Shown: positions 17,428 to 26,110, counted from the stretch's first letter. The stretch: DNA of 64,000 nt from DATBLE01 sp036555585 (GCA_036555585.1 DATBLE010000009.1:62001-126000), one strand, 5' to 3'. Notes: generated by a model from the letters alone, not told the origin. Program-made: numbers and translations.

Positions 17428-18603
17428 ATGAGCGAGCACGACACCGACCTCGACTTCGACTTCTTCGACGACGATCCGCCACCGAGCCGGGCCGTCGAGG
17501 AGGAGACGCAGGTCGGGCGCGAGCCGCCGCCGGCGGAACGGCGCGGATCGCGTCGGCCCCCGCCGGGCCGTCCTCCCGTCGGGATGACGCCGCTGCTCCG
17601 GCTCGCCGGGCTGATCGCGTTCGCGATCCTGATCGTCGTCCTGCTCGTGTTCTGGATCTCGAGCTGTCAGGGCGCCGGCAAGAAGAGCTCGTACAAGCGC
17701 TACTACGAGAAGGTCGGCGTGGTCGCGAACGACTCGGAGCAGGTGGGCCGCGAGCTCAACGACGCGCTGACCACGCAGGGGATCAAGTTCGGGGAGCTCG
17801 AGTCGAAGCTCAACGGCCTCGCCCAGCGCGAGCAGCAGAACGTGGCCGCGCTCCGCTCGATCCATCCGCCGGGGCCGCTGCGCATCCAGCATCAGGCGGC
17901 GCTCGAGTCCCTCCAGTTCCGGGTCAGCGGCCTGCGCGGGCTCGCCGACGGTTTCACCCAGGCCTCCCGAGCGCCGAAGAACGTCACCGCCAACGCCCTC
18001 AAGCTGCTCCAGCCGCCGGCCACCCGCCTGGTGGCCAGCGACGTGGTCTGGGACGACCTCTTCCAGGCGCCCGCGCAGGGCAACGGCGGCGTGCTCGAGC
18101 GCGAGGGGATCACGGGCGTCGCCGTGCCCGGCTCCAGCTTCGTCTCCAGCCCCGACTATGCGAGCAGCCGCTACTGGGAGGCGATCCTGCAGCGGCTCCA
18201 GGGCGCCGCGACCAGCGGCGGCACGACGGGCGGCCTGCACGGGACGGGGATCGTCAAGACGGTCGCGCTGCCCGGGAGCCAGGAGCTGTCCGAGACGACG
18301 GAGAACACCGTCACCGCTACCACCGACCTCGGCTTCGCGGTCACGGTCGAGGACACGGGCGACTCGCAGGAGGTGCAGATCAAGGTGACGCTGACGATCC
18401 AGCAGTCGCCGACGCCGATCGTCCAGACGAAGACGATCGACCTGATCAACCCGGGCGAGCAGCAGACGGTCGTCTTCCGCAACCTCGGCCAGGTGCAGTT
18501 CGCGACCAAGACGACCGTGAAGGTCGACGTCGCGCCGGTTCCGCAGGAGAAGAACACCGACAACAACTCCAAGGCGTACCCGGTGATCTTCTCGCTGGGC
18601 TAG
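17428..18603 (+). CDS. Membrane-anchored extracytoplasmic protein, function unknown
   Basis: 391 residues. An acidic N-terminus (DTDLDFDFFDDDPPPSR) and a Pro/Arg-rich cytoplasmic stretch precede one transmembrane helix (LAGLIAFAILIVVLLVFWIS, about 57-76). The outer part has a helical region (about 85-190) and a C-terminal beta-sandwich of CARDB-like character (VEDTGDSQEVQIKVTLTI, then VDVAPVPQEKNTDNN near the end). No catalytic motif is visible. A TACAGT -10-like element lies about 50 bases upstream. It is directly adjacent to the DUF4446 gene, with no gap, so the two are probably one operon. Confidence 0.75.
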   Translation: MSEHDTDLDFDFFDDDPPPSRAVEEETQVGREPPPAERRGSRRPPPGRPPVGMTPLLRLAGLIAFAILIVVLLVFWISSCQGAGKKSSYKRYYEKVGVVANDSEQVGRELNDALTTQGIKFGELESKLNGLAQREQQNVAALRSIHPPGPLRIQHQAALESLQFRVSGLRGLADGFTQASRAPKNVTANALKLLQPPATRLVASDVVWDDLFQAPAQGNGGVLEREGITGVAVPGSSFVSSPDYASSRYWEAILQRLQGAATSGGTTGGLHGTGIVKTVALPGSQELSETTENTVTATTDLGFAVTVEDTGDSQEVQIKVTLTIQQSPTPIVQTKTIDLINPGEQQTVVFRNLGQVQFATKTTVKVDVAPVPQEKNTDNNSKAYPVIFSLG

Positions 18604-19077
18604 ATGGGCCTTTCGGATTGGATCGCGGTCGGCGCCGTCGTCGTCGCGGCGGGCGCGGCGGCGCTGGCGGCGCTCGCGTTCTCGAGGGTCACCGCCGTCA
18701 GGCGCTCCCAGGACGTGCTGCTCGGCGGCAACGCGAAGGCGGACGTGGTCGAGTTCGCCGTCTCGCTCCAGGCCCGGATCGACGACCTGCACCGCGCGGT
18801 CGACGAGGTGGCAGCGGCCCTCGCGCGCGTCGACCGTCGCGTGGACGGTGCGCTGTCCCGTGCGGCGCTGATCCGCTACGACGCCTACGAGGACACGGGC
18901 GGGCACCAGTCGGCGTCGATGGCCATCCTCGACTCGGCCCGCTCCGGGATCGTCCTGACCGCGATCCAGGGCCGGGACTACGCACGCGTCTACGTGAAGC
19001 AGCTCGACCGCGGCCGCACGCCGATCGCGCTCTCACCCGAGGAGCAGCAGGCGGTCGAGCGGGCCATGGCGCTCTAG
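18604..19077 (+). CDS. DUF4446 family membrane protein
   Basis: 157 residues starting at the base after the previous stop. An N-terminal transmembrane helix (IAVGAVVVAAGAAALAALAF) is followed by a coiled-coil stretch with LQARIDDLHRAVDEVAAAL. The diagnostic DUF4446 block comes next: ALIRYDAYEDTGGHQSASMA, LDSARSGIVLTAI and YARVYVKQL. The family is common in Gram-positive bacteria and has no established function. Confidence 0.85.
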   Translation: MGLSDWIAVGAVVVAAGAAALAALAFSRVTAVRRSQDVLLGGNAKADVVEFAVSLQARIDDLHRAVDEVAAALARVDRRVDGALSRAALIRYDAYEDTGGHQSASMAILDSARSGIVLTAIQGRDYARVYVKQLDRGRTPIALSPEEQQAVERAMAL

Positions 19078-19189
19078 CCCGTGCGCCCCGGGCTCGGTCG
19101 CCCGGGCGCCGCGTCCCACGTGGGTGGTGTCTTCGAGCGAAATGCTCCGGCATGCCGGTACATTTTTCGGCGTATTGGGACAGGTTCTC

Positions 19190-19690
19190 GTGTTGAACGC
19201 GAGTTACGAGCCGTTGAACGTCTGCTCGGTTCGGCGGGCGCACGTGCTCGTGTTCAAGGGCAAGGCGGAGGTGCTCGAGGAGCACGGGGCGCCGCTGCGC
19301 TCGGCGACGGACACGTTCGCGAGGCCGCACGTGATCAGGCTCGTGCAGTTCGTCCGGGTGCCTCGCGCGGCGCAGCGGAAGATCTCGCGGCGGGCGCTCT
19401 TCGCGCGCGACGAGTGGAGCTGCGTGTACTGCGGGACGAGCGGCGGACGGCTCACGCTCGACCACGTCGTGCCGCGCAGCCGGGGCGGCGGCTCGGTCTG
19501 GGAGAACGTGGTCACCGCCTGCGCGCCCTGCAACCTCCGCAAGGGCGACCGGCTCCCCGAGGAGGCTTCGATGACGCTCCGGCGCCCGCCCCGCCCGCCG
19601 GCGCCGGCACTCTTCATCACGCTCGCGACGCCGGCGGGCCTGCCGACCACCTGGCAGCGCTACCTCCCGGGCTCGACCGCGACGGCCTAG
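19190..19690 (+). CDS. HNH endonuclease
   Basis: About 166 residues beginning VLNASYEPLNVCSVRRA, the standard opening of a widespread actinobacterial HNH family. The HNH core reads CVYCGTSGGRLTLDHVVPRS, followed by GGGSVWENVVTACAPCNLRK: paired CxxC zinc ligands, the catalytic DH, and the second CxxC. I chose the GTG at 19190; an earlier in-frame start at 19124 is possible but would add a tail not usual for the family. Its cellular role is unknown; it does not sit beside a methylase or phage genes. The stop is 3 bases from the convergent TolB-like gene. Confidence 0.88.
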   Translation: MLNASYEPLNVCSVRRAHVLVFKGKAEVLEEHGAPLRSATDTFARPHVIRLVQFVRVPRAAQRKISRRALFARDEWSCVYCGTSGGRLTLDHVVPRSRGGGSVWENVVTACAPCNLRKGDRLPEEASMTLRRPPRPPAPALFITLATPAGLPTTWQRYLPGSTATA

Positions 19691-19693
19691 ACC

Positions 19694-20782
19694 TCATCCC
19701 GTCGGCACGGGCGACCAGACGGGGAAGTCGTCGTGCCCGGGCCTTCGCGTCAGCCGTTGCAGCCCGCTCCCGTCGACGTTGACGGTGAAGATCTCCCTGC
19801 TGCCGCGCTCCCAGCCGCCGAGGATGTGCCTCTCGAAGGCGATCCTGCGTCCGTCCGGCGACCAGACGGGGGCGATGTCGTACTGCACGTGGTCGACCAG
19901 CTTCCGCCGTCCGCTGCCGTCGGCGTTCATCATCTGGAGCGACCCGTCGAAGGCGAATGCGACCTTCTCTCCGCCTGGCGACCAGGCAACCCAGTATCCG
20001 CGTGGGGACTGCCCCCAGTCGCGGGACAGGTTCCGTAGCCCGCCTCCGTTGGCATTCATCACGTAGAACCCGTTGCTGCCGTCGCGGTCGCTGGAGAAGA
20101 GGACCCGGCCGCCGGGCAACCAGCCCCGGGAGAAGTCGCGCGCCGGGCTGCGCGTCAGGTTCCGCTCGCCGCTGCCGTCGGCGTTGATCACGAACACGTC
20201 CCAGTTGCCGTCGCGCTTCGCGGAGAAAAGAAGCGTGCGCCCGTCTTGTGACCACCGGGCTCCAAGCTCGGGAAACCAGGCTGCCTCCGTGTCCGTGAGC
20301 CTGCGCTGCCCGGTGCCGTCGGCGTTCACGACGTCTAGCTCGCTGTCCGCCTTCTTGACTCTCCAGAAGGCGATCTTGCGGCCGTCGGGTGACCAGGCCG
20401 GGCCGGCCTCGCGGTTCGGGCTGTGCGTCAGCCTTCGCAGCCCGCTGCCGTCCGCGTTCACGACGTAGATCTCCTGGCCGCCGTCGCGGCGGCTGAGGAA
20501 GGCGATCTTGCGGCCATCCGGCGACCACGCCGGCTCGGAGTCGTGGGCCGGATGCCGCGACAGGTTCCGCTGCCCGCTCCCGTCGTCGTTCATGACGAAG
20601 ATCTCCCCGTTGGCCCATGAAGGCCCGCGGCTGTGCGTCCAGGCGATCTGGAACCTGCCGCGCTGGGAGTCACGGCTGCGGGCGGATCCGGTGGCGGTCG
20701 CAGACGCGGCGCCGAGCACGGCAACCAGCCCGAACAGCGCCACGAGAGCGACTGCGGCGGGGTGGATTCGATTCCTCGGCAT
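19694..20782 (-). CDS. Secreted TolB-like WD40/PD40 beta-propeller protein
   Basis: 362 residues with an N-terminal signal or anchor helix (AAVALVALFGLVAVLGAASA). The remainder is about seven tandem repeats of a PD40 unit with the consensus EIYVVNADGSGLRRLTHS, then AWSPDGRKIAFLS; the repetition is obvious at DNA level too. It should fold as a beta-propeller outside the cell. Binding partners are unknown. It follows the 20804 membrane protein on the same strand with a 21-base gap. Confidence 0.85.
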   Translation of the reverse strand: MPRNRIHPAAVALVALFGLVAVLGAASATATGSARSRDSQRGRFQIAWTHSRGPSWANGEIFVMNDDGSGQRNLSRHPAHDSEPAWSPDGRKIAFLSRRDGGQEIYVVNADGSGLRRLTHSPNREAGPAWSPDGRKIAFWRVKKADSELDVVNADGTGQRRLTDTEAAWFPELGARWSQDGRTLLFSAKRDGNWDVFVINADGSGERNLTRSPARDFSRGWLPGGRVLFSSDRDGSNGFYVMNANGGGLRNLSRDWGQSPRGYWVAWSPGGEKVAFAFDGSLQMMNADGSGRRKLVDHVQYDIAPVWSPDGRRIAFERHILGGWERGSREIFTVNVDGSGLQRLTRRPGHDDFPVWSPVPTG

Positions 20783-20803
20783 CGTGCTGGCCCCTTTCTC
20801 TCG

Positions 20804-21640
20804 TTACGGCGTGGTCGCGTCGGGGTGCTGTGCCCGGATGTCGGTGAGTGCGACGTTCTCCGGCGTTCGCGGCAGGTACTCGTACTCCAGGAAGTGCACG
20901 ACCACACGCAGTCGAAGGAGACGCCGCCCCGGCTCGCTGATGCCACCGATGCCCATCATCCCGACCGGCTCGAGGGTCTTGGGATCGACGAACCACCAGA
21001 ACGGCTGCCATGGACAGCCCTGTGAGCCGCAGCCGGGCTCCGGATCGATCTTGATCCACTCGACCACACGCCCCTGCCACGTCGTCCTGCGGCGCTTGTG
21101 TGCGGTCCCGGCGGCGAGCCGCTGCCGGAGATCTGCGACGGGGTCGATGGGGAGCCCGATCCGGGATCTCGTCAGCAGCGTGTTCGGCGGTGTGAACTCG
21201 AGCGTCGTCGCGGAGTCGAGCGTGCCGCCGAGCTCGGGGCCCTTGGGGTTTCCGCAGGCGAGGGCCAGCCGGGAGGTCGACGGTGGGGGAGGCACGTTCA
21301 GCACGATGCGGTACAGGTGCGGCGGCTTCTGGTCGAGCCAGCTCTCGTTCGGTCGATGCCTGACCGTGCACCCGTACGCGACCGAGGTCGTCGTCACGAC
21401 CCACTTCTGGTGCAGGATCGTTCCGGCGGGTGGCGTGAGTGCGGCTTCCGCTCGTTCGACGAAGGTCGGCGAGGAGCTCCAGGGCGTGGTGGAGAGCAGC
21501 AGTGCTGCGGCCGCGATCACGAGCGTGGCCGCAACGAGCAGCAGCCTGTTCCGTAGACGGTGGGATTCCCGGCTGGGGCCGTAGCCGCGTTCGGCTGCCG
21601 CCAGGAGCTCGCGCTTCAGCTCGCTGACCGGATCACTCAT
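20804..21640 (-). CDS. Membrane protein downstream of ECF sigma factor (possible anti-sigma or sensor)
   Basis: 278 residues from the ATG at 21640, which overlaps the sigma factor stop; a GTG at 21649 is an alternative. A short cytoplasmic N-terminus (SDPVSELKRELLAAAERGYG) precedes one transmembrane helix (LLLVAATLVIAAAALLLSTT). The outer domain of about 200 residues has paired cysteines (SVAYGCTV, LALACGN, GCGSQGC). Position and topology suggest an anti-sigma factor or a partner regulating the sigma factor, but the cytoplasmic part lacks a visible zinc-binding anti-sigma motif. Confidence 0.75.
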   Translation of the reverse strand: MSDPVSELKRELLAAAERGYGPSRESHRLRNRLLLVAATLVIAAAALLLSTTPWSSSPTFVERAEAALTPPAGTILHQKWVVTTTSVAYGCTVRHRPNESWLDQKPPHLYRIVLNVPPPPSTSRLALACGNPKGPELGGTLDSATTLEFTPPNTLLTRSRIGLPIDPVADLRQRLAAGTAHKRRRTTWQGRVVEWIKIDPEPGCGSQGCPWQPFWWFVDPKTLEPVGMMGIGGISEPGRRLLRLRVVVHFLEYEYLPRTPENVALTDIRAQHPDATTP

Positions 21641-22193
21641 CGCCTTCACCCCTTGCGAAGCCGGCTCGCAACGCCGCGAGTCCCCGACTCACACGCTTGC
21701 GGACGACGCTCTCCGAACACCGGAGATCGGCCGCGATCTCGGGATAGCCGCGGTCGTCGAGGTGGTGCGCCTCGATCGCTTCCCGCTGCTCGTCAGGGAG
21801 GACCTCGAGCAGCTCGAGCGCCGGGCCGCTCGCCATCCGGTCGAGGATCTCGATCGCCTCGTCGTCGAGCTGGATCGGCTGCATCGCGAGCGCTCGCCGA
21901 GCCTCGTCCTGGATCTGGTTCTTGCGCATCGCTTCGCTCAACTTGTGCCGAGCGATCGCGAACAACCACGCCTGTGCGGGGTCCGGCCCGGGTTCATATC
22001 GGGATACCGAGCCGAGCGCGGCCGCGAACGTCTCGGCTGTCAGGTCGAACGCCTCCTCGACCCCCGGCACCCGGCGGCGGAAGAAGCCGAGCACCGAAGC
22101 GACGTGCCGCTCGTAGAAGACACCGAACGCCTCGGCGCAGGTGCGCGCCGCGAGCAGGAGCTCACTGTCGGGGCACTCCTGCCAACCCTTCAC
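21633..22193 (-). CDS. RNA polymerase sigma factor, sigma-70 ECF subfamily
   Basis: About 186 residues. Region 2 reads FGVFYERHVASVLGFFRRRV, then EAFDLTAETFAAAL and the -10-binding AQAWLFAIARHKLSEAMR. Region 4 reads LEVLPDEQREAIEAHHLD, then GYPEIAADLRCSESVVRKRV. It should direct transcription of a small regulon, probably including itself and the coupled membrane protein. The start is uncertain: GTG 22193 lies too far from the AGGAGG at 22212-22217, whereas an in-frame CTG at 22202 is 9 bases from it. A 17-base imperfect tandem duplication covers this start region. Confidence 0.88.
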   Translation of the reverse strand: MKGWQECPDSELLLAARTCAEAFGVFYERHVASVLGFFRRRVPGVEEAFDLTAETFAAALGSVSRYEPGPDPAQAWLFAIARHKLSEAMRKNQIQDEARRALAMQPIQLDDEAIEILDRMASGPALELLEVLPDEQREAIEAHHLDDRGYPEIAADLRCSESVVRKRVSRGLAALRAGFARGEGDE

Positions 22194-22213
22194 GCCTGCC
22201 AGCTCTTCACGCC
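22180..22213. repeat. 17-base tandem duplication over the sigma factor start
   Basis: Two adjacent 17-base copies, 22180-22196 and 22197-22213, match at 15 positions. Each contains a minus-strand GTGAAG. The copy nearer the AGGAGG starts a six-codon frame (MKSWQA); the inner copy is in frame with the sigma factor (MKGWQE). The duplication displaced one start from its ribosome-binding site. Confidence 0.6.
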
Positions 22214-22339
22214 TCCTAGATGACAATTCAACGCGATTTGTGACGCGGAGATCAGCCTGAGCCCTCGAGGGGTGAAACGCCGCGCGTTCGGACACGGCTG
22301 ATGTGACACGACGTCCGGCGGGCGGCGTATGAACGGGCG

Positions 22340-23032
22340 ATGAAGTCGCTGGGCGTGATCGGTGCCGTCGTCGCCGTCCTCGTCGCCGGCGTGGCCGGCG
22401 CCGGCGGCGCTACGTCCGCGGCGGCCGCGCAGCACTCGATCGTGGTCAGCGGCACGGGAGCCGTGACGACCGTCCCGGACCGGGCCCAGGTCTCCTTCGG
22501 AGTCTCCACCGACGGGAAGACCGCCTCGGCGGCCCTGCGCGCGAACGCGGCCGAGATGACCAGGGTGATCGCCGCGCTGAAGGCGCAGGGCATCGCGGCC
22601 GCCGACATCAGGACCGACCTGATCTCGCTCTCGCCGCGCTACTCCCAGAGCGGGGACGCCGTCGTCGGGTACACGGCGACGAACTCGGTCTCGGCGACGG
22701 TGCGCAACCTGGCGAAGGTCGGCGCGGTCATCGACGCGGCCGTCGACGCCGGCGCCAACCAGGTCTCGGGGCCGAACCTCGTCCGCTCCGACTCCGCCGC
22801 GCTCTACCGCGCGGCGCTGCGTGCCGCGGTTGCCGACGCGAAGGGAAAGGCGCAGGCGATCGCGGCCGCGTCCGGCCTCCACATCCGCCGGATCAGCGAC
22901 GTGACCGAGGGCAGCGCCGCTCCTCCCCCGGTGCCGCTGACCGCCAAGGCGAGCGGAGACACGACCACGCCCGTCGAGCCCGGAACGACGCAGATCGAGG
23001 CGACGGTCGCGGTGACGTTCGCCGTTGCCTAG
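22340..23032 (+). CDS. SIMPL domain (DUF541) secreted protein
   Basis: 230 residues with a Sec-type signal peptide (VIGAVVAVLVAGVAGAGGAT). SIMPL-domain features follow: ISVSGTGAV-like IVVSGTGAVTTVPDRAQVSF, GVSTDGKTASAALRANAAEM, LSPRYSQSGDAVVGYTATNS and a C-terminal beta strand TQIEATVAVTFAVA. The family is periplasmic or exported; some members relate to oxidative stress or receptor signalling, but the role is mostly unknown. TATGAA ends 6 bases before the ATG with no Shine-Dalgarno, so the mRNA may be leaderless. Its stop shares bases with the convergent leuD stop (CTAG). Confidence 0.87.
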   Translation: MKSLGVIGAVVAVLVAGVAGAGGATSAAAAQHSIVVSGTGAVTTVPDRAQVSFGVSTDGKTASAALRANAAEMTRVIAALKAQGIAAADIRTDLISLSPRYSQSGDAVVGYTATNSVSATVRNLAKVGAVIDAAVDAGANQVSGPNLVRSDSAALYRAALRAAVADAKGKAQAIAAASGLHIRRISDVTEGSAAPPPVPLTAKASGDTTTPVEPGTTQIEATVAVTFAVA

Positions 23033-23610
23033 GCGGGCAGCGCGGTCGTGTCGACCCGCCCCGGCGTGGCCGCCTCGAACCCGCCGATCTCGTCCTCGTG
23101 CTCGAGCGTCAGCCCGATGTCGTCGAGCCCGTTCAGCAGCATGTGCCGGCGGAACCGGTCGTACTCGAACGCGATCGGCTCGGCGACGGCCGCGGAGATC
23201 GTCGAGGCCTCGAGGTCGACCGTCAGCACCGTCTCGGCCATCAGCGTCCGCACCTGCGGCTCGGGCAGCACGATCGTGACGAGCCCGATCTGGGCCGCGT
23301 TCGCCGCGAAGATGTCTCCGAACGAGGGCGCGACGACCACCTCGAAGCCGTAGTCCTGGAGCGCCCAGGCGGCGTGCTCCCGCGACGAGCCGCAGCCGAA
23401 GTTCCTGCCGGTGAGGAGGATGGTCGCACCGGCGTAGTCGGGCCGGTTGAGCTCGAAATCCGGGTCTTGCCGCCAGTCGTGGAAGAGGAACTCGCCGTAG
23501 CCGGTGCGCTCGATTCGCTTGAGGAACTGCTTGGGGACGATCTGGTCGGTGTCGACGTCGGCGCGGTCGAGCACCGCCACGCGGCCGGTCGTCCGGCGGA
23601 ACGCCCTCAC
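23029..23610 (-). CDS. leuD: 3-isopropylmalate dehydratase small subunit
   Basis: 193 residues, GTG start overlapping the leuC stop (GTGA). Together with LeuC it isomerises 2- to 3-isopropylmalate in leucine synthesis. Swivelling-domain motifs are ADVDTDQIVPKQFLKRIERT, FLFHDWR, GRNFGCGSSREHAAWAL and FGDIFAANAAQIGL. The length matches the bacterial small subunit. It is the final gene of the pheA-leuC-leuD transcript. Confidence 0.95.
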   Translation of the reverse strand: MRAFRRTTGRVAVLDRADVDTDQIVPKQFLKRIERTGYGEFLFHDWRQDPDFELNRPDYAGATILLTGRNFGCGSSREHAAWALQDYGFEVVVAPSFGDIFAANAAQIGLVTIVLPEPQVRTLMAETVLTVDLEASTISAAVAEPIAFEYDRFRRHMLLNGLDDIGLTLEHEDEIGGFEAATPGRVDTTALPA

Positions 23611-25007
23611 GCCGCGACCACCTCGCGCACGTCGGTCAGCCGTCCGGTCAGCGCCGCCGCCGCCGCGGTCGCCGGGCTGACGAGATGAGTACGCCCGCCG
23701 CGGCCCTGGCGCCCTTCGAAGTTCCGGTTCGACGTGGAGGCGCAGCGCTCGCCGGGGGCGAGCACGTCCGGGTTCATGCCGAGGCACATCGAGCACCCGG
23801 CCCGCCGCCACTCGAAGCCCGCGCGCTCGAAGACGGCGTCGAGGCCCTCGTCCTCGGCCTGGCGGCGGACGGCGGCCGAGCCGGGGACGACCATCGCGCG
23901 CACCGCAGGATGCACCTTGCGGCCGCCGACGATGCCGGCGACGAGCCGCAGGTCCTCGATCCGCGCGTTGGTGCAGGAGCCGATGAACACCCGGTCGACC
24001 GCGATCTCGGCGATCGGCGTCCCGGGCTCGAGCGCCATGTAGGCGAGCGCGCGCTCGGCGGCGGCGCGGTCGGCCTCGTCGGCGAGCTCCCCGGGATCGG
24101 GAACACGGCCGTCGACGGGCGCGACCATGCCGGGGTTGGTGCCCCACGTGACCTGTGGTGCGAGCGCGGCGGCGTCGATCTCCACCTCGCGGTCGAAGAC
24201 GGCGTCGTCGTCGGAGGGCAGCCGGCGCCACTCGTCCAGCGCCCGCTCCCAGTCCCCGCCCCGGGGCGCGCCGGGCCGGCCCTCCAGATAGGCGAACGTC
24301 GTGTCGTCGGGCGCGACCATCCCGGCGCGCGCGCCTGCCTCGATGGACATGTTGCAGATCGTCATCCGCCCGTCCATCGAGAGCCCGCGGACGACGGCGC
24401 CGTCGTACTCGATCACGTGGCCGGCGCCGCCGGCGATGCCGACGCGCCCGATCGCGCCGAGGATGGCGTCCTTGGCGGTGACCCCGAGCCGCAGCGCGCC
24501 CTCGAAGCGGACGCGCATCGTCTTCGGACGGCGCTGCGGAAGCGTCTGGGTCGCGAGCACGTGCTCGACCTCCGAGGTGCCGATCCCGAACGCGAGCGCG
24601 CCGAAGGCGCCGTGCGTCGAGGTGTGGCTGTCGCCGCACACGATTGTCATCCCGGGCTGGGTGACGCCCAGCTCGGGGCCGATCACGTGGACGATCCCCT
24701 CGCGGCCGCTGCCGGTCGCGTAGAGCGGAACGCCGAACTCGTCGCAGTTCCGGCGCAGCGCGTCGAGCTGGGCACGCGCGAGCGGGTCGGTGATCGGCCC
24801 GTCCAGCGTCGGGACGTTGTGGTCCATGGTCGCGAGCGACCGGTCGGGCCGGCGCACGCGCCGCCCGGCGAGGCGGAGCCCCTCGAACGCCTGGGGAGAG
24901 GTGACCTCGTGGATCAGGTGCAGGTCGACGTACAGGAGCGCCGGGCCGTCCGCCTCCTCGCGGATCACGTGGGCGTCCCACACGCGCTCGAACAGCGTGG
25001 CGGCCAT
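23607..25007 (-). CDS. leuC: 3-isopropylmalate dehydratase large subunit
   Basis: 466 residues, ATG start 2 bases after the pheA stop. An aconitase-fold enzyme holding the [4Fe-4S] cluster: GDSHTSTHGAFGALAFGIGT, GSCTNARIEDL (first cluster Cys) and CSMCLGMNPD (the other two). DHNVPT and YVDLHLIHEVTSPQAFEGL near the start are also diagnostic. The cluster binds and dehydrates isopropylmalate; LeuD supplies the second half of the active site. Confidence 0.96.
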   Translation of the reverse strand: MAATLFERVWDAHVIREEADGPALLYVDLHLIHEVTSPQAFEGLRLAGRRVRRPDRSLATMDHNVPTLDGPITDPLARAQLDALRRNCDEFGVPLYATGSGREGIVHVIGPELGVTQPGMTIVCGDSHTSTHGAFGALAFGIGTSEVEHVLATQTLPQRRPKTMRVRFEGALRLGVTAKDAILGAIGRVGIAGGAGHVIEYDGAVVRGLSMDGRMTICNMSIEAGARAGMVAPDDTTFAYLEGRPGAPRGGDWERALDEWRRLPSDDDAVFDREVEIDAAALAPQVTWGTNPGMVAPVDGRVPDPGELADEADRAAAERALAYMALEPGTPIAEIAVDRVFIGSCTNARIEDLRLVAGIVGGRKVHPAVRAMVVPGSAAVRRQAEDEGLDAVFERAGFEWRRAGCSMCLGMNPDVLAPGERCASTSNRNFEGRQGRGGRTHLVSPATAAAAALTGRLTDVREVVAA

Positions 25008-25009
25008 CG

Positions 25010-25849
25010 TCAGACGTCCCCTCCTCGCGCGGGATACGAGCCGAACACCTTCAGCCGGCGCGTCACCGTCCGCGTCTCGGCCAGCGCCGCACGGATGGGC
25101 GGATCGAGTGGATGTCCCGCCAGGACCGCATGGAAGCAGTATCGCCACGCGGTGTCGGGTATGGGGCGCGAGACCAGCTGGACGAGGTCGATGCCGTGCA
25201 GCGCGAACGGGGCGATGGCGCGATGCAGCGCACCGGGCCGGTGGTCGGTGACGAACGAAAAGGCCGTCCGCCAGTCCTGGCCGGCGGAGTCGAGCCGCGT
25301 GTGCGTCGCCACCGAGACGAAGCGCGTGTACGTCTCCGGGTGGTCGCCCGCGTCGTCCAGCAGCGCGGTCAGGCCGTAGAGCTTGGCCGCCCGCTCTCCG
25401 GCGATCGCGGCCTCCGCCGCGTCGCCGCGCTCGGCCACCTCGGCCGCCGCCTCCGCCGTCGAGCCCGCGGCGATCGCCGTCGCCCAGGGCATGCTCGCGA
25501 GCAGCCGCCGGCACTGGTCGAGCGCCGCCGGGTGGGAGCGGACGACCCTGATCTGCTCGACCGGCACCTGGCGGACGCCGAGCAGCAGGTGGCGGACGCG
25601 AAGGACGGTCTCGCCGCCGATCGCCAGCGGAGCCGTCTGGAGCAGGTCGTGGGTCTCGGCGATCGGCCCGACCAGCGTGCTCTCGATCGGGAGGACGCCG
25701 AACTGCACCTCTCCGGCCACGGTCGCCTCTGCGACCGCGCTGAAGGTCGGCAGCGGCACGACCCTGGCGGGCCGGTCGAAGAGCTGCTCGCACGCGGTCG
25801 CCGCGTGCGCGCCGTCGCGGCCCGGATAGGCGACGGTGAGGCTCACCAC
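25010..25849 (-). CDS. pheA: Prephenate dehydratase
   Basis: 279 residues, starting at one of two adjacent GTG codons (25849 or 25846). It converts prephenate to phenylpyruvate for phenylalanine. The catalytic domain has VAYPGRDGAHAATACEQLF, the ribose-like FGVLPIESTLVGPIAETHDL and the essential TRF motif (YTRFVSVA). The C-terminal ACT domain at about 195-270 (TAFSFVTDHRPGALHRAIAP and VQLVSRP) gives feedback control by phenylalanine. There is no fused chorismate mutase. It overlaps the small Cys-rich gene upstream by 7 bases and leads the leuC-leuD pair. Confidence 0.93.
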   Translation of the reverse strand: MVSLTVAYPGRDGAHAATACEQLFDRPARVVPLPTFSAVAEATVAGEVQFGVLPIESTLVGPIAETHDLLQTAPLAIGGETVLRVRHLLLGVRQVPVEQIRVVRSHPAALDQCRRLLASMPWATAIAAGSTAEAAAEVAERGDAAEAAIAGERAAKLYGLTALLDDAGDHPETYTRFVSVATHTRLDSAGQDWRTAFSFVTDHRPGALHRAIAPFALHGIDLVQLVSRPIPDTAWRYCFHAVLAGHPLDPPIRAALAETRTVTRRLKVFGSYPARGGDV

Positions 25850-26022
25850 CGGCGCAGGCTGACCGCGATCGGCAGCTCGCAGCGGGAGCAGACGCGCGTG
25901 GCCGCGCCGCGGCGCTCGGCTCGCTCGACCGCCAGCGGGATCGCGCAGCTGCAGTAGTAGGACTCCGCCGGCGGAGGAGCCAGTGGCGGGGAAGAAGGCT
26001 GCGTGGTCGGATGGGTGCTCAT
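25843..26022 (-). CDS. Small Cys-rich protein (59 residues) preceding pheA
   Basis: 59 residues, ATG start with GGGCGG a few bases upstream. A Pro/Ser/Thr-rich N-terminus is followed by CSC at about 24-26 and CSRC at about 45-48, a spacing compatible with a small zinc ribbon. The ending LPIAVSLRRW overlaps the pheA start by 7 bases, so translation is coupled. It lies between the leader peptide and pheA. I do not recognise a family; regulatory or zinc-storage roles would be speculation. Confidence 0.6.
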   Translation of the reverse strand: MSTHPTTQPSSPPLAPPPAESYYCSCAIPLAVERAERRGAATRVCSRCELPIAVSLRRW

Positions 26023-26075
26023 GTCACCGCCCTTTCTGAAGGGAGAGCAAGTAGGGGAGCTCCGCCAGTGGGTTG

Positions 26076-26110
26076 GCTAGCCGACGGGGGCGGAAGAGAC
26101 GCCGGCTAGC
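26076..26110 (-). promoter_or_regulatory. Leader hairpin overlapping the leader-peptide stop codon
   Basis: On the minus strand GCTAGCCGGCG (26110-26100) can pair with CGTCGGCTAGC (26086-26076) as an 11-bp stem with one G.U pair and a 13-base pyrimidine-rich loop. The TAG of the Phe/Leu leader frame is inside the 5-prime arm, so a ribosome finishing the peptide would open the stem. No U-tract follows, which favours translational or Rho-linked control over simple termination. Confidence 0.5.
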
